Below, piece by piece: positions 1 to 10,200 of a stretch of 64,000 bases of DNA (the stretch's first letter is position 1; each line of letters starts with the position of its first letter). The notes under the pieces are model-generated. The model was not told the DNA's origin. It made no database searches and saw nothing but the letters and a program-made list of their open reading frames with translations. The translations under genes and the position numbers were made by a program. Source of the stretch: Apium graveolens (lineage: Eukaryota > Streptophyta > Magnoliopsida > Apiales > Apiaceae); NCBI RefSeq assembly GCF_009905375.1, contig NC_133650.1, positions 174,725,565-174,789,564 of the forward strand, written 5' to 3'.

Positions 1-638
1 ATTCTTGAAGAAAACCTAAAAATACCTTGATCATCCTTCTGCATGCACAATTCCTCGCCTACCAAATGATTTATATCTTGATCCATTACATCTTCCTGAC
101 ACTTCTCTATTTTCTCTAGCAACTCCGGCTGAAAAGTCATACTGTACACTTTTGCTTCATTAGACCTGCAAACTTTAATCTCCAATTCCAGTTTCTGAAA
201 TTGCTTATATACCTCTTCAGGTACTGATAACATATTTAACTTTTCCTTCCGACTTAACGCGTCTGCTACAACGTTCGCTTTACCGGGATGATAATTAATC
301 GAGCAGTCGTAATCCTTGACCAATTCTAACCATCTCCCTTGCTTCATATTAAGCTCCTTCTGTGTGAATATGTACTTTAAGCTTTTGTGATCCGTGAAAA
401 TCTCGCACTTTTCTATATACAGATAATGTCTCCAAATTTTCAAGGCGAAAACTATGGCTGCTAGCTCCAAATTATGAGTAGGATATTTCTGTTCGTGTGG
501 TTTCAATTGCCTTGACGCATACGCAATCACCTTATCGTGCTGCATTAGAACGCATCCTAGTCCTTTATGAGAAGCATTGCTATAAATTTCAAAATTCCTT
601 TGATCGTCGGGAAGTGACAAAACATGTGTTGTGATTAA
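1..638 (-). pseudogene. Element A pol: RNase H domain and start of the connection to integrase (partial)
   Basis: The minus-strand translation continues in the RT frame after the stop at 639-641. It shows a gypsy RNase H: an EIYSNAS motif near 570-585, then ASRQLKPHE, then a [10 protein letters not shown] motif and an [10 protein letters not shown] motif near 250-280. The first catalytic position of this family is normally Asp (IYSDAS). Here the codon at 576-578 reads Asn, so the RNase H active site is probably dead. The frame stays open to the left window edge, where the integrase should follow. This belongs to the same polyprotein as the RT upstream. Confidence 0.8.
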
Positions 639-1415
639 TCATTGCTTTAGTTTCTGAAAACTTTCTTCGCACTTGTCGTTCCATATAAACTTTTCATTTT
701 TCCGTGTAAGCTTTGTCAATGGTATTGCAATCCTTGAAAAATTTTGAACGAATCGATGATAATATCCCGCTAATCCCAAGAAACTTCTTACCTCGGTGGG
801 TGTTCTCGGTCTTTCCCAATTTTTAATTGCCTCGATCTTTGCTGGGTCCACTTTGATCCCTTCATTACTGACTATGTGTCCTAAGAACTGAACCTCCTGT
901 AACCAAAACTCACACTTCGAGAATTTAGCATATAATTTCTTTTTCCTTAAAATCTCCAAAGTTGTTCTCAAATGTTCCGCATGATCCTCTTCCTTTTTTG
1001 AATAAATTAAAATATCGTCTATAAACACAATAACGAACTTGTCTAAATACTCCTTGAAAATTCTATTCATCAGATCCATAAACGCTGCCGGGGCATTGGT
1101 CAATCCAAAAGACATTACTAAAAACTCGTAATGCCCATACCTTGTTCTGAAAGCTGTCTTTGGTGTATCTTCTGGCTTGATCTTCAGTTGATGATATCCC
1201 GATCTCAAATCAATCTTAGAGAAATACTTGGCTCCCTTCAGTTGGTCAAACAGATCGTCAATTCTAGGTAACGGATACTTGTTCTTGATTGTAAGCTTGT
1301 TGAGCTCCCTATAATCGATGCACAGTCTCATGCTTCCATCTTTCTTCTTGACAAATAATACTGGGGCTCCCCACGGGGATACACTAGGTCTGATTACTCC
1401 TTTCTCTAACAGCTC
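639..1415 (-). pseudogene. Element A pol: reverse transcriptase domain, bounded by nonsense codons
   Basis: This is the reverse transcriptase that copies element RNA into cDNA in virus-like particles. The minus strand carries the family landmarks in order: [36 protein letters not shown], the [12 protein letters not shown] segment, and the catalytic FIDD box ([10 protein letters not shown]) near 1013-1024, followed by the thumb motif [13 protein letters not shown]. An in-frame TAA separates it from the protease part near 1416, and an in-frame TGA at 639-641 separates it from RNase H. The frame is otherwise undamaged, so the copy is dead but not very old. Confidence 0.88.
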
Positions 1416-2564
1416 TTACAATTGCTTCGCTAGCTCTTTCATCTCAACGGGCGCCATTTTATACAGGGCCTTGGATACCGGTTTCGTTCCAGGTGTTAAG
1501 TCGATTGCAAACTCAATTTCTCTATCTGGAGGAAGTCCTGGTAACTCGTCGGGAAACACGTCTGGAAATTCATTCACTACTGGAATATCTTCAAGTTTCA
1601 CAGGCTCCTGACTCCTATCAATCACATATGCCACAAAATGCTCGCATCCTTGTCGTAATAACTTCTTGGCTTGAATCATCGTTAAGAACTTCTTTACTTG
1701 TTTCTGACCCTTGAACGTTACTATTCTTTCGTCTGGCGTTTTCACCATTACCTTCTTATTTCGACAATCTATCTGAGCATCATGCTTACATAACCAATCC
1801 ATTCCTAGGATAACATCAAATTCTCCTAACTTAAATGGTATCAAATCTACACAAAACTTATTACCAGAAATCTCAATCTCACAATTCCCACAAACTTGAT
1901 TAACAGATACACGTTCTTGATTTGCCAATTCCACAGTCATTATTTCATTTAAATACTCAACTGGACAATTTAACTTACTAACAAAATCTTGTGAAACAAA
2001 CGATCGAGTTGCTCCCGATTCTATTAACACTTTGGCACATAAAGAATTCATATTAAGCGTACCTGCCACGACATCCGTATCCTGGATAGCATCCTTCACA
2101 GACATGTCAAAAACTCTAGCCCTTGGAGTCTCATTCACTGCTGGGGTAGATCCCAAAATCCTCAATGCATTACTGACTGGGGCTGGTGTCTTGCAATCCC
2201 TGGCTATATGTCCTGGTTTCCCACATTTAAAACATGTAAATCCAATGGCTGGAACCTTTACTGCTGGATTCCGGATAGGCTGATCATCATTTGCTGGCTC
2301 TCTTGCTGGCTGATTTCGGCACTCCCTTGAATAGTGCCCTTTCTGATTGCACTTGAAACAAACTACATTCAACTTATTACAAACTCCCCCATGATTCTTC
2401 CCACATACTTGACAATCTGGAAAAGTTAATCTCAACTGATTTGGCTGATTCGTATTAACTGGACGGTTGCCCTGACTTCCGTCGCTTGCATTCTGTCTCC
2501 TGAAATTAAAATTCCTCCCTGGCTGAAACTTGCCCTTCTTAAAATTTAGAAACTTCCCTGGTTG
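1416..2564 (-). pseudogene. Element A gag-pol: CCHC zinc knuckles and aspartic protease
   Basis: Minus-strand continuation of gag in the same frame. Three Cys-rich knuckles are visible near 2200-2435: CQVCGKNHGGVC, CFKCNQKGHYSREC and CFKCGKPGHIARDC. These bind element RNA. A retropepsin-like domain follows, with LIESGATRSFVS near 2005-2020 and an ILGMDWL motif near 1800. The active site in this family is normally DSG; here the Asp codon reads Glu, so cleavage activity is doubtful. The end leads into the RT fingers (EFPDVFPDELPGLPPDR). The first visible Met is internal, since 2436-2564 remains open after the stop at 2565. Confidence 0.85.
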
Positions 2565-3335
2565 TCACTGACCTTCATTCCTTTCAAATTTCCTTTTCTT
2601 GCTTTCTTTCTCCTTTTGTGACATCTCACTCCCTGTCTCTGCGATCATAGCCTTCTGTACAACTCCTGCATAGGTATCTAATTCAAAAATGGCTACCTTC
2701 CCTCTGATCCATGGTTTCAAACCTTGCTGGAATCTTTTAGCCTTCTTCCTATCAGTATCCACATACGACGGCACATACCTTGACAATTCCTCAAACTTAC
2801 TCTCATAATATGTCACTGATACGTTTCTTTGCTTTAATTCTAAAAACTTCAACTCCATCTGATCCTGGACAAACTGAGGAAAATACTTTTCTAAAAACAA
2901 TTCCTTAAACCTCTCCCAAGTAATAACATATGTACCTTCCAATGTCTTCACCATCTCCCACCAATAGGTGGCCTCATTCTTCAAATAGTAACCTGCAAAC
3001 TCAACCTTTTGTTCGTCCTTTACTTTTACTAAGGCAAATGCTTTCTCTATCTCCTTTAACCAAACATTTGCTTCAATCGGTTCTAAGGAACCCTTGAATT
3101 CTGGTGGGTTTACTGCCTGAAAAGTTTTGAAAGTTACCTGGGGATTGTTCTGTCTTTGTTGTTGTTGTGCTAGGTGAACTGTTTGTTGGGCCAAGATTTG
3201 AAGAATCTGGGCTATTGCTGGGTCTATGGGTCTTGGGTTTGCATTCTGGTTTGTATCATCTTGGTTGTTATTATTGTTGTTGTTGTTGGTTTCTTCATTC
3301 TGGGTGTTGGTGCGGGTATTTCTTCTGGGAGGCAT
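2565..3335 (-). pseudogene. Element A gag (256 aa up to a premature TGA)
   Basis: The chosen start is the ATG at 3333-3335 (MPPRRNTRT), not the longer upstream open frame, because Tekay-type gags commonly begin with such a basic peptide and the extension is low complexity. An Asn run and a Gln-rich segment (residues ~20-70) precede the retrotransposon gag domain, which shows FKGSLEPIEANVWLKEIEKAF, YYLKNEATYWWEMV, TWERFKELFLEKYFPQ and LEFLELKQRNVSVTYYE-type landmarks. Gag forms the particle shell. The TGA at 2565-2567 stops it just before the zinc knuckles, which are in the same frame, so the original protein was longer. Confidence 0.82.
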
Positions 3336-3760
3336 TTTCTGTAAAGAATCAAACAACTTATTAGCTTTTAAATCAAATTCTTTGTAGAAAAGAAAAGTTT
3401 TGTAATACAGAAATATCTCCTTTTTGAAAACAGTTATAACTAAGTAAATTGCATGCTTCTTTACAGAATATAAACAGTTATGAAAAACAGGGTACATGGT
3501 ATCACAGGGGTATAACTGGTGCAATAAAGTAAATGATAGTGCTGGAAAGGAAAAGGTACTAATATATATAGATCAAAAGTTTTGGGTAGTACAAGCGTAA
3601 AGACGCTTCGAAAGTAAAAGCAAAAGGGTACAACAACCTACTCACTAGTCAGCATAGCTAGTCTATAAATATAACTCAAAAGTCTACCGATACACACTAC
3701 ACACTACTGTACATACTACATAACCATCACAATACTGCTCAGCATCTCTGGATCTCTAAC
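3336..3760 (-). other. Element A leader between extra ORF and gag
   Basis: A stretch of 425 bases with no supported gene. The open frame that extends upstream of the gag ATG is hydrophobic, and I see no known domain in it. It is most likely untranslated leader of element A. Confidence 0.5.
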
Positions 3761-4273
3761 TCATGGCAAGTCTGGACCTCCAATCTCCTCAAGCTCCTCT
3801 AGAACCCACTTAGCCCACTCCACTAGGAAATCAGGGGTGATGTCCTCATGTGTAGCCTCAGCAATCCTCACTGCAGCTGCTCTACGAAACACCTGGAGCC
3901 TCTCTCTGAGTCGCCTCTCACCACTCCCAACCTCTCTGGTACGCATAATATGTAGTAACTCCTGAATCTGACCCTGTAGGAATCGCTGCTCCATAAGGCA
4001 AGCCTTAAACTGATGATATGGAACATGATAGAAAGATAACTGGAAAGGTACTCCTGTAACTGAGTGACTAGTAAAGCCTGAATCAGCAGGTGGGGGTCCT
4101 CTGATAGGTGGCATCATGCCTGGGGGTTGAATGGCCTGCAATGGTACGGGCTGCAACACAGGTGGAGGTAGTATAGCCAACACTGGTGGAACAACAAGAC
4201 GTGGATCCGAAGACGGTACTCCAACTGAAGGCTCTGAGTGATCAGCTGATACGGGGATAAAAGAGTCGGCCAT
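3761..4273 (-). CDS. Element A extra ORF (170 aa) between PBS and gag, function unknown
   Basis: An intact minus-strand ORF with ATG at 4271-4273, in the sense direction of element A, lying between its PBS and its gag. The first ~75 residues are rich in Pro (several PP and PPP runs) and look disordered. The rest is helical and charged, with an MEQRFLQGQIQELLHIM segment, an Arg-rich RLRERLQVFRRAAA stretch and an acidic end (EWAKWVLEELEEIGG). I do not recognise a catalytic motif. It is uninterrupted although the downstream gag-pol has three stops and two altered catalytic residues. It could be an accessory protein, a gag-like coiled-coil factor, or a chance frame; the helical half makes chance less likely. 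Confidence 0.55.
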   Translation of the reverse strand: MADSFIPVSADHSEPSVGVPSSDPRLVVPPVLAILPPPVLQPVPLQAIQPPGMMPPIRGPPPADSGFTSHSVTGVPFQLSFYHVPYHQFKACLMEQRFLQGQIQELLHIMRTREVGSGERRLRERLQVFRRAAAVRIAEATHEDITPDFLVEWAKWVLEELEEIGGPDLP

Positions 4274-4455
4274 CGCTGCTATCTGAAATCATATCAAAAT
4301 ATAAGAATCTCGAACCACGACGCGAATCATACTAATACCTGTTATACCGAAGCACTCAACCTCTCAACGTTCTATCTTTCTATTCCTTACTTCTAATCCT
4401 AACCCTCTACCCATTCCCGTCAACCTAGGCTTGTGTCAGTGACTTATAACCTGTA

Positions 4456-4467
4456 GCTATAATACCA
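4456..4467 (-). promoter_or_regulatory. Element A primer binding site (initiator tRNA-Met-like)
   Basis: On the minus strand, a few bases after the LTR end (GACGCCACA), the sequence reads TGGTATTATAGC. This matches the usual plant tRNA-iMet PBS start TGGTATCAGAGC at 10 of 12 positions. It fixes the LTR boundary at 4472 and the direction of the element. Confidence 0.7.
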
Positions 4468-4471
4468 AACC

Positions 4472-6692
4472 TGTGGCGTCCTCCAAACCCGGGTCAGAAG
4501 TTTGGGGTCCACACACACACCTTATTAATAACTTGCTTATAACAATGATAAAGATAATAATAATATGCAGTGACCCTACTTACCAACTACCATGGACCGC
4601 AACAGGTTAAAGTATGAACACAAGCCAAACACACCTACTTATATTACAAACGTTTAAATCCCAACTATTCCAAACTCAGAACTGAGTATTAAACATTATT
4701 ACAAACTTTAACAAACTCAAATTATCCCAAAAGAAGCCTACTAGCTTAGCTCGATCAACCTGAATCCCTAGCTCTCGCGCTGGACTGGGGATCCTCGGTA
4801 CCAACCGGTTCCTTTTTAACTGGAAAGAACATAAACAACATCGCACAAATGAGCTAACTAGCTCAGCAAGTCACAATGACAAAACTGAGAATAATGATCA
4901 TCAGGTAAATATGGTTATGATATCAAGTGAACAATGGATTATGATTTAGAATTGGATATTATATTTTTATTTTAAAAACCAAGGTTAGGCTGCTGATCAG
5001 TCACGCACTAACCCCGAGCAAAGCACACAGCACTGCTCTAACAACTGGATCCAAGGCACACATTGGCCTAACTTGACCATTATATGGTCTAACCACGAAT
5101 CTGGTCAACAATTTTATAAAACAATCCAATTCTACCATAATAACAGAATAAGCAGTAATAAACCATAAACAGGATCATTAACAACATTGGACGTTCAATA
5201 ATGAAAATGGTTTCAATCTGTATAAGGATCAATATGGCATTTCCAAAGCTTGGCTGTTAGGTAGTAAAAGAATTGGATAACAAAGGAATCAACATTTCAG
5301 GGTTCCAAGGATTTGGTCTTTCAAAGCATAAGATATAATGGTTTGAATGTGTAAGCAATTTGGTTCAGTGTTTAATATTTAGTTTGTATGTATTTGTGGA
5401 GTAGTATCGTATATTTGAGGTTCGTATTTGGGTATACAACAATCAATGGTCTTGAAAGAATCAGGTTTACGGCTCAAGATCAATAACTGGAATCAAGGTT
5501 TAGGGTTCAGTGCTTCAAAGCACTTGCAATGTAAAACAACAAGATCAATCAATACAATATCTCGAGAAAGTTCAGAACACTTGCCTGGTACTAGCTTACT
5601 ACACTGCACTTGCTCGCAATCACCACTGTCTTACTCATTGACTATCTGTTTCCCTTTCCTACGCCTTACCTCTTCTACTCACATATCATAAGCATCTATC
5701 AATATTTAACTCATATGATTCTATTCGACACATACTTCTATCTACCCTTCGTTTCACCCAAATCCGCTTAACGGATTGAAAGTTATGCAATAAACAAGTA
5801 AACATCGAATATATAGACCAACAGTTAACCAACAAGTCACATATAACACATAACACGTCACACGATCAATGATATATCATTTATAAAGAAGTCTCGGGTC
5901 ATAAACAAGCTTTCGGGTACTAAAAATGATTTTTAAAAAAAATTTCGGAATTAAAACGGTCGTTGGATCAATTTTGGAGAAACAAACAGGGTTCAGTTAG
6001 CCAATTCTGGCTTCAAAACAATTTTGTAATAATTATCGAGCCTTGAAAACAATTTTAAATAATATTTTAAAGCTCGAAACTATTTTTTAGAATTTTGAAA
6101 TCATTTTTAAATAATTAAATCTAATTAAATAATTAATTAAAATCAATTAATAATTAATTAAGTCAATTAATCAATTAATTTCCGAATTAATTGACCAATT
6201 AATCAATTAAAAATTAACTGAAATTAATTAACTAATTAATTCAGATTTATTTTTGAATTAAAAATAATATTTGGAATTAAAATAATAATTTTCAGAATTT
6301 TCAAAAATTAAAAACAAATTTTTATAATAAAAATAAATAGGAAATATGATTTTTGAATATTTTTAAAACAGGAATCCTAAATTTGCAAACTCTGGAAACT
6401 TCAGGGACCAAACTGCATCGTCCCCAAAAGTCCAGGTACCAAACTGCAATTTTACAACCCCCGTCGTCGGAAAATACAGGGGTGGCCGGAGAACACGATT
6501 CCGGCACCCTCACCTCACCACAAGCTCTAGATCACATCTACAGACAACCAGGAACTTACTCATGCAATCAAATCTTTCAAATAACCCCAGACTTGGCCGG
6601 AAATTGGCCAAGAACATCGCCGATTTTCAGAGAACTTCGGAAATTTTCAAAACACAACTCCCTTCGATTCAGGCATCCTCTGTTAACGAGCT
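4472..6692 (-). repeat. Element A 5' LTR, proximal part (R/U5 side)
   Basis: This is the left piece of a minus-oriented LTR that ends in ...GGACGCCACA at 4472 next to the PBS. The other piece is 17470-18688; together they are about 3440 bp. The segment 6060-6340 is almost pure A/T with repeated AATTAATT blocks, and 6440-6520 holds a GC-rich CGTCGGAAAA/GGCCGGAGAA patch of the kind also seen in LTRs H and K. Short ORFs here (for example 5428-5691 and 6353-6715) have no recognisable domain. Element B inserted at the GAGCT site at 6688-6692. Confidence 0.75.
6688..6692. repeat. Target site duplication of element B, left copy (GAGCT)
   Basis: GAGCT immediately precedes the TGATAGGG start of the left LTR. 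The same five bases follow the right LTR at 17465-17469. A 5-bp duplication is the integrase signature expected for gypsy elements. Confidence 0.95.
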
Positions 6693-7238
6693 TGATAGGG
6701 ATAAATAAATCCTGATTTTATTAATAATGGGCTACTGGACCCAATAAGAAGATGTATGATATTCAGACCAGAAAGGTTAAGCCTGATGGACCAGATCAGG
6801 CCTGATGGAATAAAAAAGGCCCAAAAGCCCTGATTATTAATTAATTTCGTAATTAATTAATAAGGGAAAAATCAGCTGTTGAGAAGAGTCTTGATAAGGA
6901 TATAAATCTTTATAGATAAGCCTCAAGGGGACCTAAAAGGATAAGGGATCAGTTTCCTACTATCTAGGACTCCAAGGTCCATTCTAACTATGAGACTTGC
7001 CCACCAAGTCTCCTATACCAAGTCCAATTCAAGGACCACCAACATCTATATAAGGGGTCTCACCCCCACCAACAAGAACTACGTTTTTTGGCTTGATTCT
7101 CTAATTCGCAGAGATACGTAGGCATCTCGTAAAGGCAGATTGAGTCACGAAACACGAGAGCAGCCATTAAAGGCCTTGAGCTCCCGAATCTTAGTATTAA
7201 ATACAACAAGTAATAACCTTAGCTTTTTATCCATAACA
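6693..7238 (+). repeat. Element B 5' LTR (546 bp)
   Basis: Begins TGATAGGGATAAAT and ends TATCCATAACA. It is identical by eye to 16919-17464. A TATA box lies at 7047-7055, and the end is followed directly by TT and the PBS. An AT-rich inverted segment (TTAATTAATTTCGTAATTAATTAA) lies near 6836-6860. Confidence 0.97.
7047..7055 (+). promoter_or_regulatory. Element B LTR TATA box
   Basis: TATATAAGG lies in the LTR about 190 bp before its end. Transcription of genomic RNA would start roughly 25-35 bp downstream, near the conserved AACAAGAACTACG stretch, which defines the probable U3/R border. The same box is in element I at 39734-39742. Confidence 0.7.
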
Positions 7239-7240
7239 TT

Positions 7241-7258
7241 TGGCGCCGTCTGTGGGAA
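7241..7258 (+). promoter_or_regulatory. Element B primer binding site
   Basis: TGGCGCCGTCTGTGGGAA follows the LTR end after two bases. It begins with TGG, complementary to a tRNA CCA end, and is the form commonly seen in plant Tat elements. I do not assign the tRNA. Confidence 0.85.
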
Positions 7259-7274
7259 TAACGGAACAACAACC

Positions 7275-10200
7275 ATGGCGAGAACACGGAGAACAACTAG
7301 CACTCTGGAGGAGGGAACACCATCAGGGACAACCCAGGTGATTTCATCAACCGTGGAGATTCCTCCCCATTCAACTTATGCATCTACTCAGGGGGAAGCC
7401 CAGACAGGGGCACCTCATCCTCAGCCACAAGGGACAACTCCCCCGACTATTCAAGGTACGAATCCTCAAGTTCAACAAATACATATACCTGTGAATTCTC
7501 GACCCGTCGGGTATGAATATTCAACTATTGTTACTACTAACCCCCCTTATGGGATGCCCCTTCATCCTGAGGTTGGAGGAAGCGGATATGCTGGGCGAAG
7601 CGAAGCACGAGGGCGGTCGCCCCCCTATATACGAGGTTTGGATCCTATCCCTGAGGATCGGGAATTTTCTGGTCCATACACTGAGAGAGACTCCGAATCT
7701 TCGGATGATGAAGTGGCCCCGAGAAGGAGGCGTCCTGGAAAAGAGCCAATGGCCGATGGAAGGCAACGCCCCCAAAGCACCCCAGGGGCGAATCCCCAAG
7801 AAGTGCAGGAAAAGATCAGGGCTCATGAGGCTGAAATCCAAAGGCTGAGACGGGACTTGGAGGCTCACCAAGCCACCAGAACCCACATATCTCCTAGGGG
7901 GAGAAATCCTCCTCCCATCATAGACCTGGATGGTCCGGTAAGAAGAAGGGCTGCAGTCCCAAGAACTGATCCAAGCAATCTCCTTCCCCTTGGAGATCCT
8001 GATGATCCAACTCCACCCTTCACAGAAGAAATAATGAATGCCCATATCTCAAGGAAATTCAAGATGCCCACTATCAAAGCCTATGACGGCACGGGAGACC
8101 CCGCTAATCATGTTAGGACATTCTCTAATGCACTGCTGCTGCAACCCGTGAACGATGCTATAAAATGTCGGGCCTTTCCTCAAACCCTGTCGGGTATGGC
8201 TCAAAGATGGTACAGTCGCCTACCCCCAAATTCTATTGGATCATTCAGAGAATTAAGTCAGGCTTTTATTAAGCAATTCATCAGTGGAAGAGTCCATGAG
8301 AAAAGTTCAGCATCTCTTATGAGTCTTGTGCAGGGAGCTAAGGAATCCTTAAGAGATTACCTGAATCGTTTTACAAAGGAGGCTTTAAAAGTCCCAGACC
8401 TTGATGATAAGGTAGCCATGATAGCACTGCAACAAGGAACTAGGGATGAGTTTTTCAAAATGTCTTTGGCCAAACGACCCCCTGAGAGCATGTTGCAGCT
8501 CCAAGAGAGGGCAGGGAAGTATATCAAGGTTGAAGAAAGTATGAGGAAGACCGTAGTAAGTAATGAGCCCACTGGAGGCAAGAAACGAAAAACTGATTTG
8601 GAGTATATCGCTAAGGATAAATATCCTAGAACTGAACAAAACCCTGATTCAACCCCCAAGAAGGGAGGACCTGGGCAAAAGTTCACTGAATACGCTAAGC
8701 TGAATGCTCCCAGAAGTCAGATTTTGATGGAGATTGAGAAAGACAGAGATATTCGCTGGCCTAAGCCCTTGAAGGCTGATCCCGCCAAGCTAGATAAGGG
8801 CAAGTATTGCAGGTTTCACAAAGATGTTGGCCATGACACCGATGAGTGTAGGCAGTTGAAAGATGAAATTGAGTTTTTGATTCGAAAAGGAAGATTGAAC
8901 AAGTATACTGGAGATGGAGGAGACAGAAATAGTAATGGAAGGAAGAACTTTGAAGATCGTAGGAGGGACCAAGATGATCAGGGGCGGAATCCCCAACCTA
9001 GAGGACCAGTTATAAACACCATTTATGGAGGGCCGAGACCTCGAGGGCCTGTGATAAACACGATCTTTGGAGGTCCAACTGCTGCTGGATTGTCCAAAAA
9101 TTCCAGAAAGGCATATACTAGAGAGGTTATGCATATTGTTGGAGAAGCCCCGAAGAGGGCCAGGACAGAAGTAACATTGGCTTTTGATGATTCCGACCTA
9201 GAGGGTGTGAAGTTTCCCCATGACGACCCGCTGGTCATAACGCCGATAATAGGAAATAGCCCGGTTAAGAGGGTCCTTGTGGATAATGGTGCTTCTGTGG
9301 ATATCTTGCTCCACGACACCTTTCTAATGATGGGGTATAACGACTCCCAGTTGACACCAACCGACATGCCGATATATGGATTTGCTGGAGTAGAATGTCC
9401 TGTGGAAGGGATAATTAAATTGCCAACCACCATAGGTATGGAGCCAAGGCAAGCAACGCAGATGCTGGATTTTATGGTGGTAAAGGCTAGTTCAACTTAT
9501 AATGCTATCATGGGGAGAACAGGGATACATGCCTTCAAGGCAGTCCCCTCTTCCTACCATTCAGTCATGAAGTTTCCCACCCGAAACGGTATTGGAGAAG
9601 AGAGAGGAGATCAAAAAATGGCTAGAAGCTGTTATGTGGCCTCTTTGAGGGCAGATGGAGTCGGGGGGCAGGTTCTTCCTATTGAAGATATGGATGTTCG
9701 AGAAAATGATGAGAATAGAGGAAGGCCAGCAGAAGAATTGGTTTCGGTTCCTTTAGACCCCGAGAATCCTGAGAGGATGACTTTCATTGGAGCCACATTA
9801 GAGGAGCCTCTTAGAGGGAAGTTGGTGAAATTTTTACAAGAAAATAGTGATGTGTTTGCATGGTCAGCAGCTGATATGCCAGGTATAGACCCGGAGTTAA
9901 TTACTCACAAGCTAAACGTGGATCCAAGCCGGAAGACAGTGAAACAAAAGAAAAGAAATTTTGCCCCGGAAAGACAAGAGGCTATAAAACAGGAAGTAGA
10001 AAAGCTCTTAGAGGCTGGTTTTATTGAGGAGATTCAATTTCCGGAGTGGTTAGCAAACCCTGTAATGGTGAAGAAGGCTAATGGAAAGTGGAGAATGTGT
10101 ATAGACTTCACTGATCTGAATGATGCATGCCCCAAAGACTGTTTCCCGCTGCCTAGAATTGATACTTTGATTGATGCCACTGCTGGACATGAGATGCTGA

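Noticed and set aside
4456..4467. tRNA gene suggested by the tRNA-like match, and likewise at 7241, 22074 and 39928
   Set aside because: Only the short complement of a tRNA 3' end is present, directly after an LTR, as expected for a PBS; no cloverleaf surrounds it.
5428..6715. ORFs 5428-5691, 6322-6513 and 6353-6715 as possible host genes
   Set aside because: They lie inside element A's LTR and show no domain; 6353-6715 even runs into the LTR of element B.
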